From contig JAQFVV010006271.1 of NCBI GenBank assembly GCA_028023455.1, positions 4,186,173 through 4,250,172 on the forward strand: DNA of 64,000 bases, read 5' to 3'. The notes under the pieces were generated by a model, which worked only from the letters and a program-made list of their open reading frames with translations, did not search any database and was not told where the DNA came from. Shown piece after piece: positions 18,675-37,754 of the stretch. The stretch comes from Epiperipatus broadwayi (taxonomy: Eukaryota > Onychophora > Udeonychophora > Euonychophora > Peripatidae). A program made the position numbers and the translations under genes. Position 1 is the stretch's first letter. The number at the start of each line of letters is the position of its first letter.

Positions 18675-21600
18675 TAAGTTAGAATTGAATACAAGATAAA
18701 ATATAGCACTATTTAACTTTTAATTAAACAATAATTTAAAATAAGCAACTGAATTATTGTTTAATCTTAAATAGTAAGAGAATATCCCGGGGAATTAATT
18801 TATTGCATGGCTTAATTTTAAATCTATATTTTCTAACAACTAGTGATTACTATCATAAAAGTAATGACATAAATTAAGCATTATCATAATAAAATGGTAG
18901 GAGTAAGATAATGAAAAAAATAGGGTGCATTTTGGTTTCAATTCATCATTTAAATAATAACTGTATAATAAAATTTTCAGAGAATCATTAAATCATCAAA
19001 TATTTCATATAGTCTTTGGATCAAGAAAATCAACATCATTAGATCTGAACATATTCATCATTAAATTACAGAATAGTGCAATCATATCATGTTGGATATG
19101 TAAAAGACTGTCCATGTGTGGAAATATAGAACATGAATGCATGTCAAAGAAGAATTCTGAACACAGCTTTAAATTTATAAAACATTTATTACAAGATAAT
19201 TAAATAAACATTTGGATTTATAGTTTAGGCATATACATGTTTTGGGATAATTCCCACAGCAATGATTAAATAGTCTTCATGAAAATAAACAAGCTTTCTG
19301 TATTTTATTTTAACATATGCCAGCTATTAATCCTTCTTAATAGAGGAAATATGTTAATATCAGCACAAAAGTAACACATATGAAACTAAAATTCTTGGTA
19401 TATTACTTATAAAATATAGTCAAGCTATCAGTCAAATCTGATAAACCTATGACCCAGAAACGTTATAATACTATACTAAGATAACTCAGTATGAAATTAA
19501 CTTGTTGGTATCTTATTTCAAATACACATACATTACCAGTCAATTGTGATATACTCAAGAAAAAGAAAACTCTGTTAAACACTGACACTAAAATTATAAA
19601 ATGTGAAATTAATATTCTTGGCATTTTTACTCCAAATGCACATCAAAATAATAAGAGATGGGTTTAAATCTAAGAGAAAGAGGTTAATCTATCTTTCACA
19701 AACTCAAGTGAATAATTCTATTAATTATACATACTTTCATTTCTTTTGTTTGCTCATTCAAAATGAGAACAAAACAATCCGAGAGTTGATAGTATAAAAT
19801 CTAACTAAATATGATTTGAAACAATGATTAAAGTGTTTCAAGTTAATGATGGATTTTCCATACTTTCTGAATTAATAATATTTTATGCATGTGTCTGGAT
19901 TTTGCTATCTATTATAAAATAATTAATATAACTAAATCCAATCGGAATACTTATGAAATTGGGATAAAAGTCATAATATGGATGATGACAATGGCCAACC
20001 AAGCTTTAACACTAATTCTACTTCAAATGTTCTGTGAGAAAAATCAATTATACCTTTATTTTATTTTCTTATCAGCAAATTATCTTAGACTTGGTTATGA
20101 ATAAAGATGGGAACGAATTCCACACAAATGTATGAGGGATAAAAATAAATTCTTAACTCTAAACACTTAAACAACAATACACATTGACTCCCAAGTCTAA
20201 TTTCTGAGGCTTAAATGCTGGGGCAGACATTGTCTCATCCCTGATAAACACGGGAAATACACTACTTGGCTTCACATACTATAATTCATAAAATACAACT
20301 ACTTAATCTGGAGGATACAATCCACTCATGACAAATGTTCAAATAAATTAAGTAAGTGTTTTTCTCAATCGCTGACAATATAATATATAACATAAACAAT
20401 TTATTTCTGTATAGCCATGAAATACATTTCAATCTTAGCATAAAAAATAATAATAAATTCACTATTAAATAAATCCTTTACCTTTCCACTTCGTTTTAGC
20501 ATATTTCATCATTCAAAACCCATGAGAACTAAATTATTTCTACTTTCAATTCAAACATAATATAACTGGATTAAATAACATACAGCCATATAAGGATGAT
20601 AAAGCATAAATAATTTAAAATCGCATTTGATACCAAATACTTTAATGATATTAATTAATTAGTTATAAAAGAAATAATGAATAACTCATTTCTGACAAGT
20701 ATAATATTTTAATTTGGAAATGTAATAATTATTATTAAATAAGCAAGACAAAACAATTCTTTAGTTTATTTGGCATTAGCTGACAAATTGAAACAAAAGA
20801 ATGGTTTGGGATAGACAATAAGCCTTTAAATTTGGAGTAAAATAATTATTAAGAAATAAACTTTATAACTTCTCGAAAAAGCAAGGATAAACAATAAATT
20901 TCATACATTACGTTTATTTCTTTAATGTTAGAGATTAAATCTAGATAAAGCAAACTTATAATGTAGACACATATTTCCATTACTTCTTTAACATTAGAGA
21001 TAAAATTTAGGTAGAGTAGATTTAACATATAAACAATATGTTTCAATTACTTCTTTAATAATAGATATTAAAATTAAATAAATTTATAATATATAGACAC
21101 ACATACATATCTCAAATGATAATTTTAAAATTTAAACTAGTCAGTTAAAATTCAGGGAGATGAACCTTATTTTTGAAGTGATTTACATCTGCATATTTCC
21201 TTTTTTATTTTTCTCAGTAAAATTCCTGAACTGTTTTCATTCTGAAAATCAATAGTAATTTTTATTTTTAAGCTTGAGTCATGGAAGGACTAACTCATAG
21301 AAGCAAAATTGTACTAAAACAAACTTTTTATAGATAGAGAATTGTTGAAATCAGAAATGCAAAGTCAAACTTTTGTAAAAATATTTCCCCTTTATACCAG
21401 ATTATTACCCAAGCATCTGTTTTTCCAATCATTCCAAGATCACTCAAAAGTTCAATTCTAAAAAAAGGTTAATCTGCCCATTGTACTGAGCTAATTAATT
21501 CCAAAATTTGCAAGAATCTTTCTTTCTTGAAAATGAAAGAATGAAATAAAAATTATTTTGTCTTTAAAAAAAAATTAAATAAATTTAACCAAGAATAAAT

Positions 21601-22263
21601 ATTTTACATTTCTAAAATAAAAACTAATGATAATATAGTTGATAATGTATTTGCTTGTTAATAATCCACTGGTCCAGTGATCTATTAATTCATTTAAATT
21701 GTGTTTAACCTGGTTCTTCAAGCTATCGGTAAGAAAATCAAATAATTTGCTATGAGGAATGATAATTGGTAGTATAATGAAGTACATGAATGGAAAATGA
21801 AGCTTAAAGATGGCACAAGGATACATGAATGTCCAGAAATACTGTACTGTAGGTACTAAACTGATCTGACTAAAATATGAATTTCTATAATGATGAGTCA
21901 AAGATATTCACTATTCACACTATGAATTAAATTATTATAACTAAATAAACCAGATAATTACTTAAAAAATATGAATACTGTTCTGCAGACAAATAAAACA
22001 AACTTGGATCAACTTAACTAAACTGACAATTTCTGTGACAAGCCACCCCTTTCTATCATTAAATACTCACTGAAGAAAAATATTAAATATCCCAAAACTT
22101 TCAAATTAAATCTGTAAATGATTTTAAACATAGTTTTAGGTTATAAATAAAAAAAAATTAATTCAGATTATTTCATTTTTTTAGTACAATGCAACCAGTT
22201 GTTACTGATACAGTGCTATATAATTACAATCAATATTTCTGGTGCCTATCCAAAAAGTCACAA
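18675..22263. other. Gene-free AT-rich interval
   Basis: Only short random frames. Three similar ~60-bp segments near 20860-21060 (TACTTCTTTAA.. TTAGAGATTAAAT) form a weak local tandem repeat. No other structure seen. Confidence 0.6.
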
Positions 22264-27664
<5,401 letters not shown>

Positions 27665-28145
27665 CTAAAGAAATCTACCAATATTTTTTTTATCCAGACT
27701 CTCCTCAAACTCAAAATTATCATTTATTACTGTGGTCAATTCTGCATTTATTTTATCAGAGTTATTCTTTATTTCATCAGAGTTAGCTTTCAATCTAACC
27801 TTCATTTCAGCATTTAATGCAGCAGTATTAGCATTCAACTCAGCAATCTATCTATCCATTTTACTGGAGTTAGCTTTTGATTCAGCTTTCATGTTCTCAT
27901 AATCAGATTTAATTCAGCTTTCAACTCATTGAAGCAGGCTTTTAATTCTGATTTAACTTATTGGAGTTAACTTTTAATTCAGTGTTTAATCCATTGTAGT
28001 TAGTCCCCAACCTAGTCTCCAATGAAATCATCTTTTTATTAATTAATTTCTCCATAATTTCCATTAAGTCTTGCAAACTAACACTACCACTTGGTAATTC
28101 TTTAGCATTATTTATATTTATGCTAACTAATGATTGTAACAACAT
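27665..28145 (-). pseudogene. Decayed coiled-coil ORF, probably retroelement gag-like
   Basis: From ATG 28143-28145 the frame is open for 67 codons, with SLQDLMEIMEKLINKKMISLETRL. It then continues through one or two frameshifts and a TAG as repeated near-heptads of the type ELKAELN, ESKANSSKMDR, IAELNANTAALNAEM, LKANSDEIKNNSDKINAEL, ending at TAA/TAG near 27665. Such repetitive Leu/Lys/Asn/Glu coils occur at the N-terminus of retrotransposon gag-type proteins in several invertebrates, but a host coiled-coil pseudogene cannot be excluded. I see no RT nearby. Confidence 0.5.
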
Positions 28146-30104
28146 CCACTAAAATACCAACAATATATTTATATAACAGTTGTTACAATCCAAGGCATGC
28201 CCCTCCTTGCCATTATCTTAAAACACAAATAATCACCTAAGCAAAATACAAACACCGTTATTTTTTAATTATGAGTTACAGCTATCCAATAATCCAAATT
28301 TCACTTTGTTGAAGTTATGACAACTATGGTATTGATAATCCAAAGAAAAAAAATATTAAAGTGATAAATGAGATAAGCTTATCCAAAATTGTACTTATGT
28401 GTAATAATAGTAATAACACTAAGTCAAAATGTAACATTGATATGTTTAAAACATACTGGAAATGCATATACATGATAAATAAGCCTATATTTGTTTAGTT
28501 AATGGTAGGTAATGTAATGATTGTGAGGTAATTTCCATCCTTAAAATAATAGTGATTATGTATGCATTTTATAAATTTAATATCGACACTAACCTATTAC
28601 AAACTACCCCACTTTTATACAGTTGAACTCTAATAAAAGGAAAAAAAATGGAAATTAAAAATCTACACCATTTTACATTATATGAGTTCAGCCTCATTAA
28701 TTGTTACCTTTTTGAGCCTTAAATTGTTGGCTCCAAATGTAATGGAAATTCCCATTGTCCTAATAATTGGGCAGTAAATGTAATGGAATGTGATATACAT
28801 ATGAAAAGAAATGAACTTTCCATATTCATTGTGAACTAATTTAAATGAACAATTCATTTCCACTACAATATATCTCAGGTTTGGATTTATTTTCTTAAAG
28901 TATATACATAGCAAAAATAAACTAACCGAATCAATAAATTTAAAATGAAATGCACTAGGTTGTGATGCTAAGCTTTTATTTGACCAACTTACCAATTTTA
29001 GTAGGCTATGTACATGCAATAAAAATATATTATGTATGAGTGAATGACATTTAACTATTACCCAAATCATTTCCTTGGCTAGCTATATGTAAAATAAATC
29101 TGGATACTAAAGAACATTAAAAGGTTTACTTTCAGGGTAAACTTGATTATTGATGTGGTTATTCATTAAAATGCAAGTTGTAATCATATTGATACTTTTG
29201 TGGAATCCAACCTATATTTACTAACAAAGATTATATGATATAATATTCCAGTTAATTATGGCTTAAATTAATGATTAACAAAACACAGTATTATCATTTA
29301 GTTGATTGTAAATCTATTGAACTAACTAATGACTTCTGCACTGAAAAAAAAATAAAAATATTAATAAATTTTAATAAAAACACCCAAGTTATTTCTTATA
29401 AAACAATTGATATATGCTTTATATTAAATTGTGATTAGATCTTTTCAACAGCAATAAATATATGTAAGAACATACAAAATCAGTTGACTTCAGATTCCCA
29501 ATTTTATTAAACATGAGTCAAATGGAAATACTTATGAGCAATAAGCTTCATTTGGAATCTATGTTTGCATAGGCAGTATTAATCAATTATCATATATAAA
29601 ACTTTAATAAATAAGAAAATGATAAGTTTATAATAACTTGTAAAATTAATAATTTAATATTATAGATGTGCTTCTTAAGGCTGGGTTGTTTGACAAATCA
29701 TCAAAACAAAATATAATAAGAATTCTTTTCCTACTATGGTATATAGATATTTATTTGCTTCATTTACATTGGATCATTCTTCTTTTTATTCTGTGAGCAA
29801 CAACTATTTGTGCTTATTATTTATAAAAGGCTTTTATCATAGCCTGCAAATTCACATCACAATTCATTACTTTATTAATCGGGTCTTCACATGTGAGAAT
29901 ATCTATCTGCCACTTCGATGCTAAATAACTATAACCTGCTCTATTCTTTTAAAACACATCTAACAATAAAATAATAAAAAAAAATCAATTGGTGCAGAAA
30001 ATCATTAAACAATGATAAATTTGTAGACATAAATTTATTATATTATATATATATAATAAAATAACCCTCATGCAATCAAATAGTATATTTAATTTTAATT
30101 CCCA

Positions 30105-30110
<6 letters not shown>
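28146..30110. other. Gene-free AT-rich interval
   Basis: Nothing recognisable. A 130-codon frame on - at 28678-29070 has no recognisable motif and AT-driven composition. Confidence 0.55.

Positions 30111-30157
<47 letters not shown>
30111..30157. repeat. (TA)n followed by (TG)n
   Basis: Compound microsatellite, TA to 30139, then TG to 30157. Confidence 0.95.
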
Positions 30158-30188
30158 TTGTTGATACAAATATATTCATGGGTTGCAT

Positions 30189-30356
30189 ATATAAAAGACA
30201 TATTTTGCAGGTTCATCCATGTTAAAATATTTTAAATATTGATATACCATCATTTTGACTTAGTCACACAACTCATCCACTTGTGTCACCAAGTCGAAAC
30301 ACTAGTATATCAACATTTAATATATTTTAACACAGATGAACCTGCAAAAAATGTCT

Positions 30357-30362
<6 letters not shown>
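30189..30362. repeat. Small foldback (MITE-like) element
   Basis: Arms 30189-30268 and 30285-30362 are imperfect reverse complements over about 78 bp (shared blocks AAAGACAT, TTTTGCAGGTTCATC, GTTAAAATAT, TTGATATAC) with a centre of about 16 nt. It has no coding capacity. The flanks are TA-rich, so no target duplication can be read. Confidence 0.7.

Positions 30363-30435
<73 letters not shown>
30359..30435. repeat. (TA)n tracts
   Basis: Two tracts interrupted by TACATA and TCTTA. Confidence 0.9.
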
Positions 30436-30437
<2 letters not shown>

Positions 30438-30949
30438 CATTTAAATTAAAATACAACAGTTTTTTTTTTTTTTTTACTAATGAATAAAGAAAATATATGT
30501 ATAGACATTTGCTAAAAAAAATTATACTTGGTCTGTTTATGCAATTTTTGCATATAATATTTATAACAAAAAAAATAATAATTTTATTAGTAAATGCCTT
30601 TTGGCATACTTTATAAAAGCAATATATTTTAAATAATACTAATTGATTAAATACCAAGTTATTTACATACATACAACATCTATTTTAAATGAAATTTTAA
30701 AACGCAGAAAACAATTATTATTAATAAATTTTATTTAGAAATTAAACAAATAAATGATTTAAAAAAATAAAATAAAATATATTGATGAATTTAGTTACCC
30801 TATATGATTTTAAACTTCATTATTATTTACAGTTCAAAGGTTATTTAATGCAAAACCATAAAACAATACAATACTAGATTAAATCCAAAATTTTACCAAA
30901 ATCCTTACACAACCATGGTTTCATCTACTAAAAATAGACCTTCTCAAAC

Positions 30950-31222
30950 ATTCACATAAGTCATTTCAAACTCCACCTTCTCTAATATCAAAAGAAGTAT
31001 TTGTAAGATTGATAGCCTCAGAATCAAGAAGTTTTATCGTCAATGTCTCATTTCTTGTTCTCATTCTTTTCATAAAAACTAACCTAAGCATTGTTAAACA
31101 ATATTTTATTACCTGTCTTCAATTCATGAACATATAAAGCTGAGTTAAGATACCTATATTTAACTCTACTTATATGAACCTTAATACTTTCATTAAGGGT
31201 AAATTTACTATGGGACAATTTA
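30950..31222 (-). pseudogene. Relic of a PLE GIY-YIG domain
   Basis: On - from 31222 the translation reads HSKFTLNESIKVHISRVKYR, then LNSALYVHELKTGNKILF, then EAINLTNTSFDIREGG. It follows the PLE-A sequence residue by residue (SLSLNERIKVLKSRVKNR; ISSALYVHEKDTGHTIDF; EAINLVKSSFNIKGG) with several stops. It is an old, diverged copy of the same family. The RT is not present. Confidence 0.75.
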
Positions 31223-31360
31223 GAGTGTGCTATCTGATTTTGAATTCACAGCTGACACAACAAAATGACTCTGTTTGGATTATTTGACGTCATTTTTGTT
31301 TGGATGTGTCAATGGTGATTCTGGACCATCATTAGAATACAAATGGGCAGAAGACACATT

Positions 31361-31467
31361 CAGAAATTAGCACTTTTGCTTGTATATATATATATATATA
31401 TATATATACAAGCAAAAGTGCTAATTTCTGAACTCATATATATATATATATATATATATGAGTTCAG
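31361..31467. repeat. Two palindromes centred on (TA)n
   Basis: Arms 31361-31384 and 31407-31430 are 24-bp perfect reverse complements around (TA)n. Directly next to them, CTGAACTCAT (31428-31437) and ATGAGTTCAG (31458-31467) flank a second (TA)n. Confidence 0.9.
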
Positions 31468-32378
31468 TTCATCTAGGGAAAAGATTTTTAGAAGAGGGAA
31501 ACATGGATTTAGAGGTTTTTCTGATTAGAAATTTTACTAAAAAATATTTAATTGCTTAAATTAAGTTGATTGAAAAAAAAAAAGTTAATGGAATTTATAA
31601 ATACTATTTACCAATCCAAAATCGATAAGATTCGATCAAAAAACTGCTAATAGCAGATAATTTAAAAAGGTCATTTGATTACATTTTGGGGTGTGTCAGA
31701 ATAAAAAATATCAGATAATACCCTGATGGAGAAAACTAAGGATTTTTTTTTTGAAAAAATAATGCTGGTGATCATCAATCCAAGCTCCATTTAGAGAAGA
31801 TATAGATGTTTTGCATTGCCTCAGTTATGTGATTTTGAATATGAAAACATTTAGATCAACTCAATGGAGCCAGAAGATTTACTCCATTCTTTACATGAAT
31901 TCCTAATTCAACATTGAAAAAATATTATGCAATCTAATCTGATAAAAGTTGAAAAGTATACAATTATCACCATATATCATGATAATTTTACCTCAAATTT
32001 TTACTAAAAATGTTAATGGGTAATAGAAAATTACTGTATACAAAAACACAGTAATTTTTTCGATACATATTTTTTAGCTTAAATTTTTGTTGTATTTTAA
32101 AGCAAAAAATAAAATAAAATAGACTAATAATATGGTTTTAAAATAAAATTATTCTGGTAGAAGCTTTGTAAAGAATTTTGAATCTGGTTGGGTCAATACC
32201 AAAATATAGGATTTTTTTGGTTTGCTATTTTTTGTATTTTTGTATTCAATTTTCTTTGGTAATATCAGAATTCTGGCATCCATAGCACAGGTATTGGAAA
32301 TCATCCTGAAACTCTATATAAAAATATGAGGGTTTTTTTCATTTACAAATTAATTAAGCTTTAATGTATATTTTTAAT

Positions 32379-32385
<7 letters not shown>
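31468..32385. other. Gene-free AT-rich interval
   Basis: No sustained frame or repeat seen. Confidence 0.55.
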
Positions 32386-32476
<91 letters not shown>

Positions 32477-32721
32477 CAAATCAATATATATATATATCAA
32501 AATACAGTACAATTTATATAAACTATATTCTTTTAGAAGTACTTTCGACTATACACTTTGTAGTCTTTATCAACTATATAACATTGAATAATCAAAAGTG
32601 TATAGTCGAAAGTACTTCTAAAAGAATATAATTTATATAAATTGTACTGTATTTTGATATATATATTGATTTGTATATTACATATATTGTTAAACGAATA
32701 CAGATATCAAACTTTATTTAT

Positions 32722-32767
<46 letters not shown>

Positions 32768-32818
32768 ATATATAAATATATATATATAAAGATATATATA
32801 TATATATATATATATATT
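32386..32818. repeat. (CA)n/(TA)n followed by two (TA)-containing inverted repeats
   Basis: (CA)n 32386-32413, then (TA)n to 32470. Arms of about 88 bp at 32471-32559 and 32593-32680 (AATATACAAATCAATATA ... GTCGAAAGTACTTCTAAAAG) face each other around a 33-nt loop. A second palindrome, TTACATACAT (32721-32730) with ATGTATGTAA (32759-32768), surrounds another (TA)n. Further TA runs reach 32818. Confidence 0.85.
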
Positions 32819-35651
32819 CTTTATGTAAATCATTTTACATATTTAACATGTTAGACAATGGATAAATAAAGGGAAATTAATGTCATTAAGAATGGAATTT
32901 GGTAACTTATTAATTGGCTGTTTGAGAAAATTCTTATTTATTTGTTATTTAGATCAGGTTGAAATTGCTATTACTCTAATTTTTACTTTTTTTTAAGTCT
33001 ATTAAATTATTATTTTATTGATATTTAAAATCTGTGTATTTCTTGATTCTTTGATTTATGATGCATTCCAAAATAGTTTTAAAATCATGCAATCTAAGTT
33101 ATTAATTTAAAGTGCCTGTTATTTTTAAAATTAGTTATATATACATCTATTAAAGAAATAATAACTAGTGTTTTAGATGATAAATGGTATTTAAAAGGTT
33201 TGATTCTTCATTTAATGATTGGAGTGTCATGGTGTTTTTGGCTGGTATTCTATAATTGACAAATCCTTCATCATCATTTTCAGTAATCAAAATATCAAGT
33301 CATAGATCGATTATATTTAGAAATATGAAATAATCCACTTTGACTCAAAGTCAGTGCTTACTTTATACTTTAAAAAATTACTAAATCGGTCGTTTGGTTT
33401 TCATCATGCATATCATTATACATTGAATTACCATGCAATAACAGTTACCAGAAAAATCATTTAAAAGATGATGAATAATGTTGAGACTTGAAATTTATTG
33501 ACTGATTGGTTACATTTAATTAAATTACTAACAATTTAGAATTGTATACAGTGAAATTTTGATGAACTCATCTAGTAATTAATATTAATTTCTGATTATG
33601 TAGTGTATTATACTTGAAATAGATTCCCACTCTTCTTTACGTTAATTTGCCATTATATTTAAAAGTTTGATGATAATGTCAGAATGGTGTATATTTTACT
33701 ATTTAAAACTAATTAATGTATAGTTTTGAACTTATAAGGAAAGTACTTTGCTTATTATGTTGGACTATTCTATGGCTCATTTGGAAATTGATGAATAGTA
33801 TTGAGGCTGGGAAATAGTTGTTGTGGTATAGGTGATTGACTTGTAGTTTTAACGTAATGCCTAAATATGTATTGTTACTAGATAAATATATTTTCTTATT
33901 AAATGAATTTTATCAAATATAATTATTTTTAGTTGATAATTTAAATGTAACTTTCATTTTCTTATTTTAAAAAAATTGCTTGTGGTTTTTAGTTTGTTGG
34001 CCTAATATTCGCATGAAATTAACCTTTTAATGATTTTGTCTATTTAAAAATTATTCTAGTTGTAAAAATACGTTTTTATAACTGAAATAAATTTATTATT
34101 AAAGTTAGGAATGTAAATGTAATATAAATCAACGACATTTAAATATATTTGACAATTGAAACAAAAAAAAGTTTTGAACAATACTTTTAAGAGAGTATTA
34201 AATGATATAAAACAGGATTTATTTACGATTATAAACAAGACAGTAATTAGTTAGTTTTATTTTATTGAGATTTTCACTGCTTTTCACTGCAAGGAAATAT
34301 GAAAATACACATAATACTTTGTGCAGCTATTATAACGTGCAATGGTAAGATTTTTTAACGTATATAATAAAGAGGGGATATCTTTTATAAAACAGTTTGC
34401 GATAAATAAACAATAAAACACGTTTATATCTGTACCAGTTATAGTTGATTGTTTTTTTAATTCACAAAATTTTATATATATTTTTTGTGTGTGCGCACAG
34501 TTAGTTTTCAAATAATAGTATGGAAATAAATATTTAAGTATTATTAGTTACATGATAAAGATTCCCTATTACTTAGGATTAGACATGCTGTTTGTAAAAT
34601 TAAAATAAACTACAGTTTAATATAATACAGGCCTTTACTTTATGCAGCACAAATGTAATATTCTTTAAGATACTTTGTTCATGAATTACTTTTTATATGT
34701 TTCAATGAACCGTTGAAAGTGATTTAAGGGGAAAATCAAATATCGAGATAAAATAGATCACGAAAAATATAGTGTTAACGTTTAGTTATAGCGATTTGTT
34801 CTAGATACATACTAAGGAATAAAAGAAAACAATGACAGTAAATCCACTGCAGGATGAATGTCTCTCCACAGTCACCCCTGCACACTTTCTTATTTCATCC
34901 ATCCATTTTTTTCATAGTTTTAAATTAAAAATTATATGTATATTATTAACATCATTTAACATTAAATATTAAAATCTTTCAAATAGCTTTCTTTAATTGT
35001 AAGTAAGAGCAACCTCCTGCCAGTATTAATAAAGGAATTAAAATTGAATGTTTAGATTTGTGAATATTATATTTAAGGTGATGCTCTAAAAAATTAGACT
35101 ATTTTTCCAAAAGCAATACTCAGTACAACTTTTATATAAATATTTATGAGGGTACTAATTATTTCCCTTTATTTTAAGAACAAGTTTAATTAATTGTCCC
35201 AAACATTTACCACATAAGAATTATTTATGGGCTTATGTACTACTATTAAGTAACAATTTCTTTGACATTCTTATTTGCAATTTTACTTCTCACTTCAATA
35301 TTTTTATATTTTCCCAATATATCATATGTCCATTAGCATATATAGGTCTACTTCTTTTTTTCTATCATGTTTGTGCTGCTTTTTTACATTTTCAATGTTA
35401 TAACAGGCCTCATTAGTATTCATTAATATTAACGTAGTATTGATAGATAACATTTTTTGTTTTTTAATGTTTCAAGATTTAGGTTTCACAGACATTACGA
35501 TTTCTCATTGTAACTATAAACTTATAATCTTCAACTCAGACTAAAATGTACTAATAGTTATAATTATGAAGGTATAAAGAAAAGATATACAATGAACGTA
35601 TAGAGAAAAGATTTCATAAAATACATTTATTTTTCCTCCCTTCCATCAAAT
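32819..35651. other. Gene-free AT-rich interval
   Basis: Only short frames. A weak PLE-like piece on - near 33200-33310 (ITENDDEGFVNYRIP) was judged too short to call. Confidence 0.5.
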
Positions 35652-36235
35652 CTCTATACGTATTGCATCTTCATTGCATCGGCTCTAAACAACGCAAAGA
35701 ATATTTTAAAAATTGACCTCCACTCACAAGATCTTTGCAGTATCAAATGTCAGGAACCCTGCTACTCTCCATTTACTAAAAGGAATCTTGGTCAAACTTA
35801 TCTTTGTGTATAGTCTAACATATTACCTATATAACAAATGCAGGCACTCACTCAATATTTTTTCAAATATATCTCTACAACTGATCATATCTTTGTTTTT
35901 TCATCTGTTAGTGCACTGAACACAGTGACATTAAATGAAAAACTAAAGAGTCATGGCATGTTTTAGATGTCAAAATTTCTATCAATATAAAAGTACCATG
36001 TGTATACCTCTCTAAGACATGACTTATTCTATCAAATTATTTTTCATATTTAAATTTCATGTAAATTAGTAATAACAGCATATATAAATATCCACTCCAA
36101 CTCCCCAACATTTTCTAGATCTATGACTTGTTATAGTCGAAAGTCAGCTAGGCACTTATTTTTATTTTTCAAATATATGTTATGCTATGATAGCTTTGCT
36201 CTATATGTTTATTATATGTCTACTATTATATTTCA
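35652..36235. repeat. Dispersed repeat, copy 1
   Basis: About 580 bp alignable by eye to 41284-41850 in the same orientation. Shared blocks include TTGCATC, ATCAAATGTCAGG, CATTTACTA, AACAAATGCAG, GTGCACTGAACACA, ATTAAATGAAAAA and ATGTAAATTAG. Diverged, non-coding, class unknown. Confidence 0.75.
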
Positions 36236-37449
36236 GTCTGAATTAAAGCTTATCATTTTATAATTAACTTATCATTATATTGATATCCTTCTATGACATG
36301 TTGTGTCTTTTAAAATTCCCAAAACTATATATTTCCTGAAAAAAATATGAAATTTTTTGAATCTTGTGTGTCATTGAAAATATTCCTAATTGATGACAAC
36401 TGCCCATCGATAAATCCATTCACAATTATGAAACTATCATTACACATTTTAAATTGCAGCTGATTAAACATATTCTGTGAGGACAAAAAAACAATTGAAA
36501 GGCAATCAGTGATGTATCTGCAAATGAAAACTACTTTTGATATCTCTTTCCAGATATTCTGGATAAATGCAGGATTTTTTCTCTACAATTTTAGGCTAAA
36601 TTTATAATAAAAATACAATTTTCTAGCCAATAAACAAGTCATAATTTTGACACAACCACTCAGCTATAACTATATCAACTACCCAACTCTTATGTCTCCA
36701 GAACAACTATCTGAATTTCATCCCACAATTCATTTGTAGTTCACGGCAGCATCCTATTAAACATTTAATGGCTAAAATTGTTATAGCCTTCAATGATAAT
36801 TCCCAGTGAGAATATATTATTTGTCAAAGAGTTCAGATCATTACCTTCAAGCATGCTACATGTAAAAACAGGACAGGTCCAAAAGACTTGTTGTCCCAAA
36901 GACTATTTCTTGAACAATAATTTTAAATGCATTAAAGAGGATAAAGGCCATCACTTTGTGCTTTTAGCAAAATAAAACTATGTCACCAAAATAAACACAC
37001 ATGTTCTAAAGCTTAAATTTATACTTACAGCTGCCATCAAGAAATTTATATGTACTTCTTTGTCCTTCATAAATATTACAAGACCACATTCTGTAAACAG
37101 GAACTCTTCAATATTTACCATCAGCTTCTACACTCTATATTATTCTATCATAAATTTACATAAAGTTGGCCATCCTTTGCTTATGATTATCAAATTTGAA
37201 GGCATATATCATTATAAAGCAGCTAAAATGATAAACCAATTGATCATCAGTTTTTTCAGCTTTGTCAAATATAGTGCAAGATACTCATTTAAGAATGTAG
37301 AAATACTTAAGAATGCCAGGCTGAATCAACAAGACCAGAACAATTCGTCAATACTATTCCCTCCAATTACTCAAACAAATATTACAACATGCACCCTATA
37401 ATTAACAAAAATAAATAACATGAATTTATTATGATAGTGTGGCTATATT

Positions 37450-37521
<72 letters not shown>

Positions 37522-37658
37522 TCGTTTCACCTTTTCTCACCTCTTTCTACCCTCATACATTAATTTAAACCCCAATGTATCGTAGTGTGTCTGCAATGCA
37601 CTTATAGGCTGAAAATGCTGCCCCATTTTAAACTACGAGTACAATGCTCATGTTTTTT

Positions 37659-37754
<96 letters not shown>

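Noticed and set aside
33200-33310. PLE-like piece (ITENDDEGFVNYRIP) on -
   Set aside because: Too short and broken to tell from chance.
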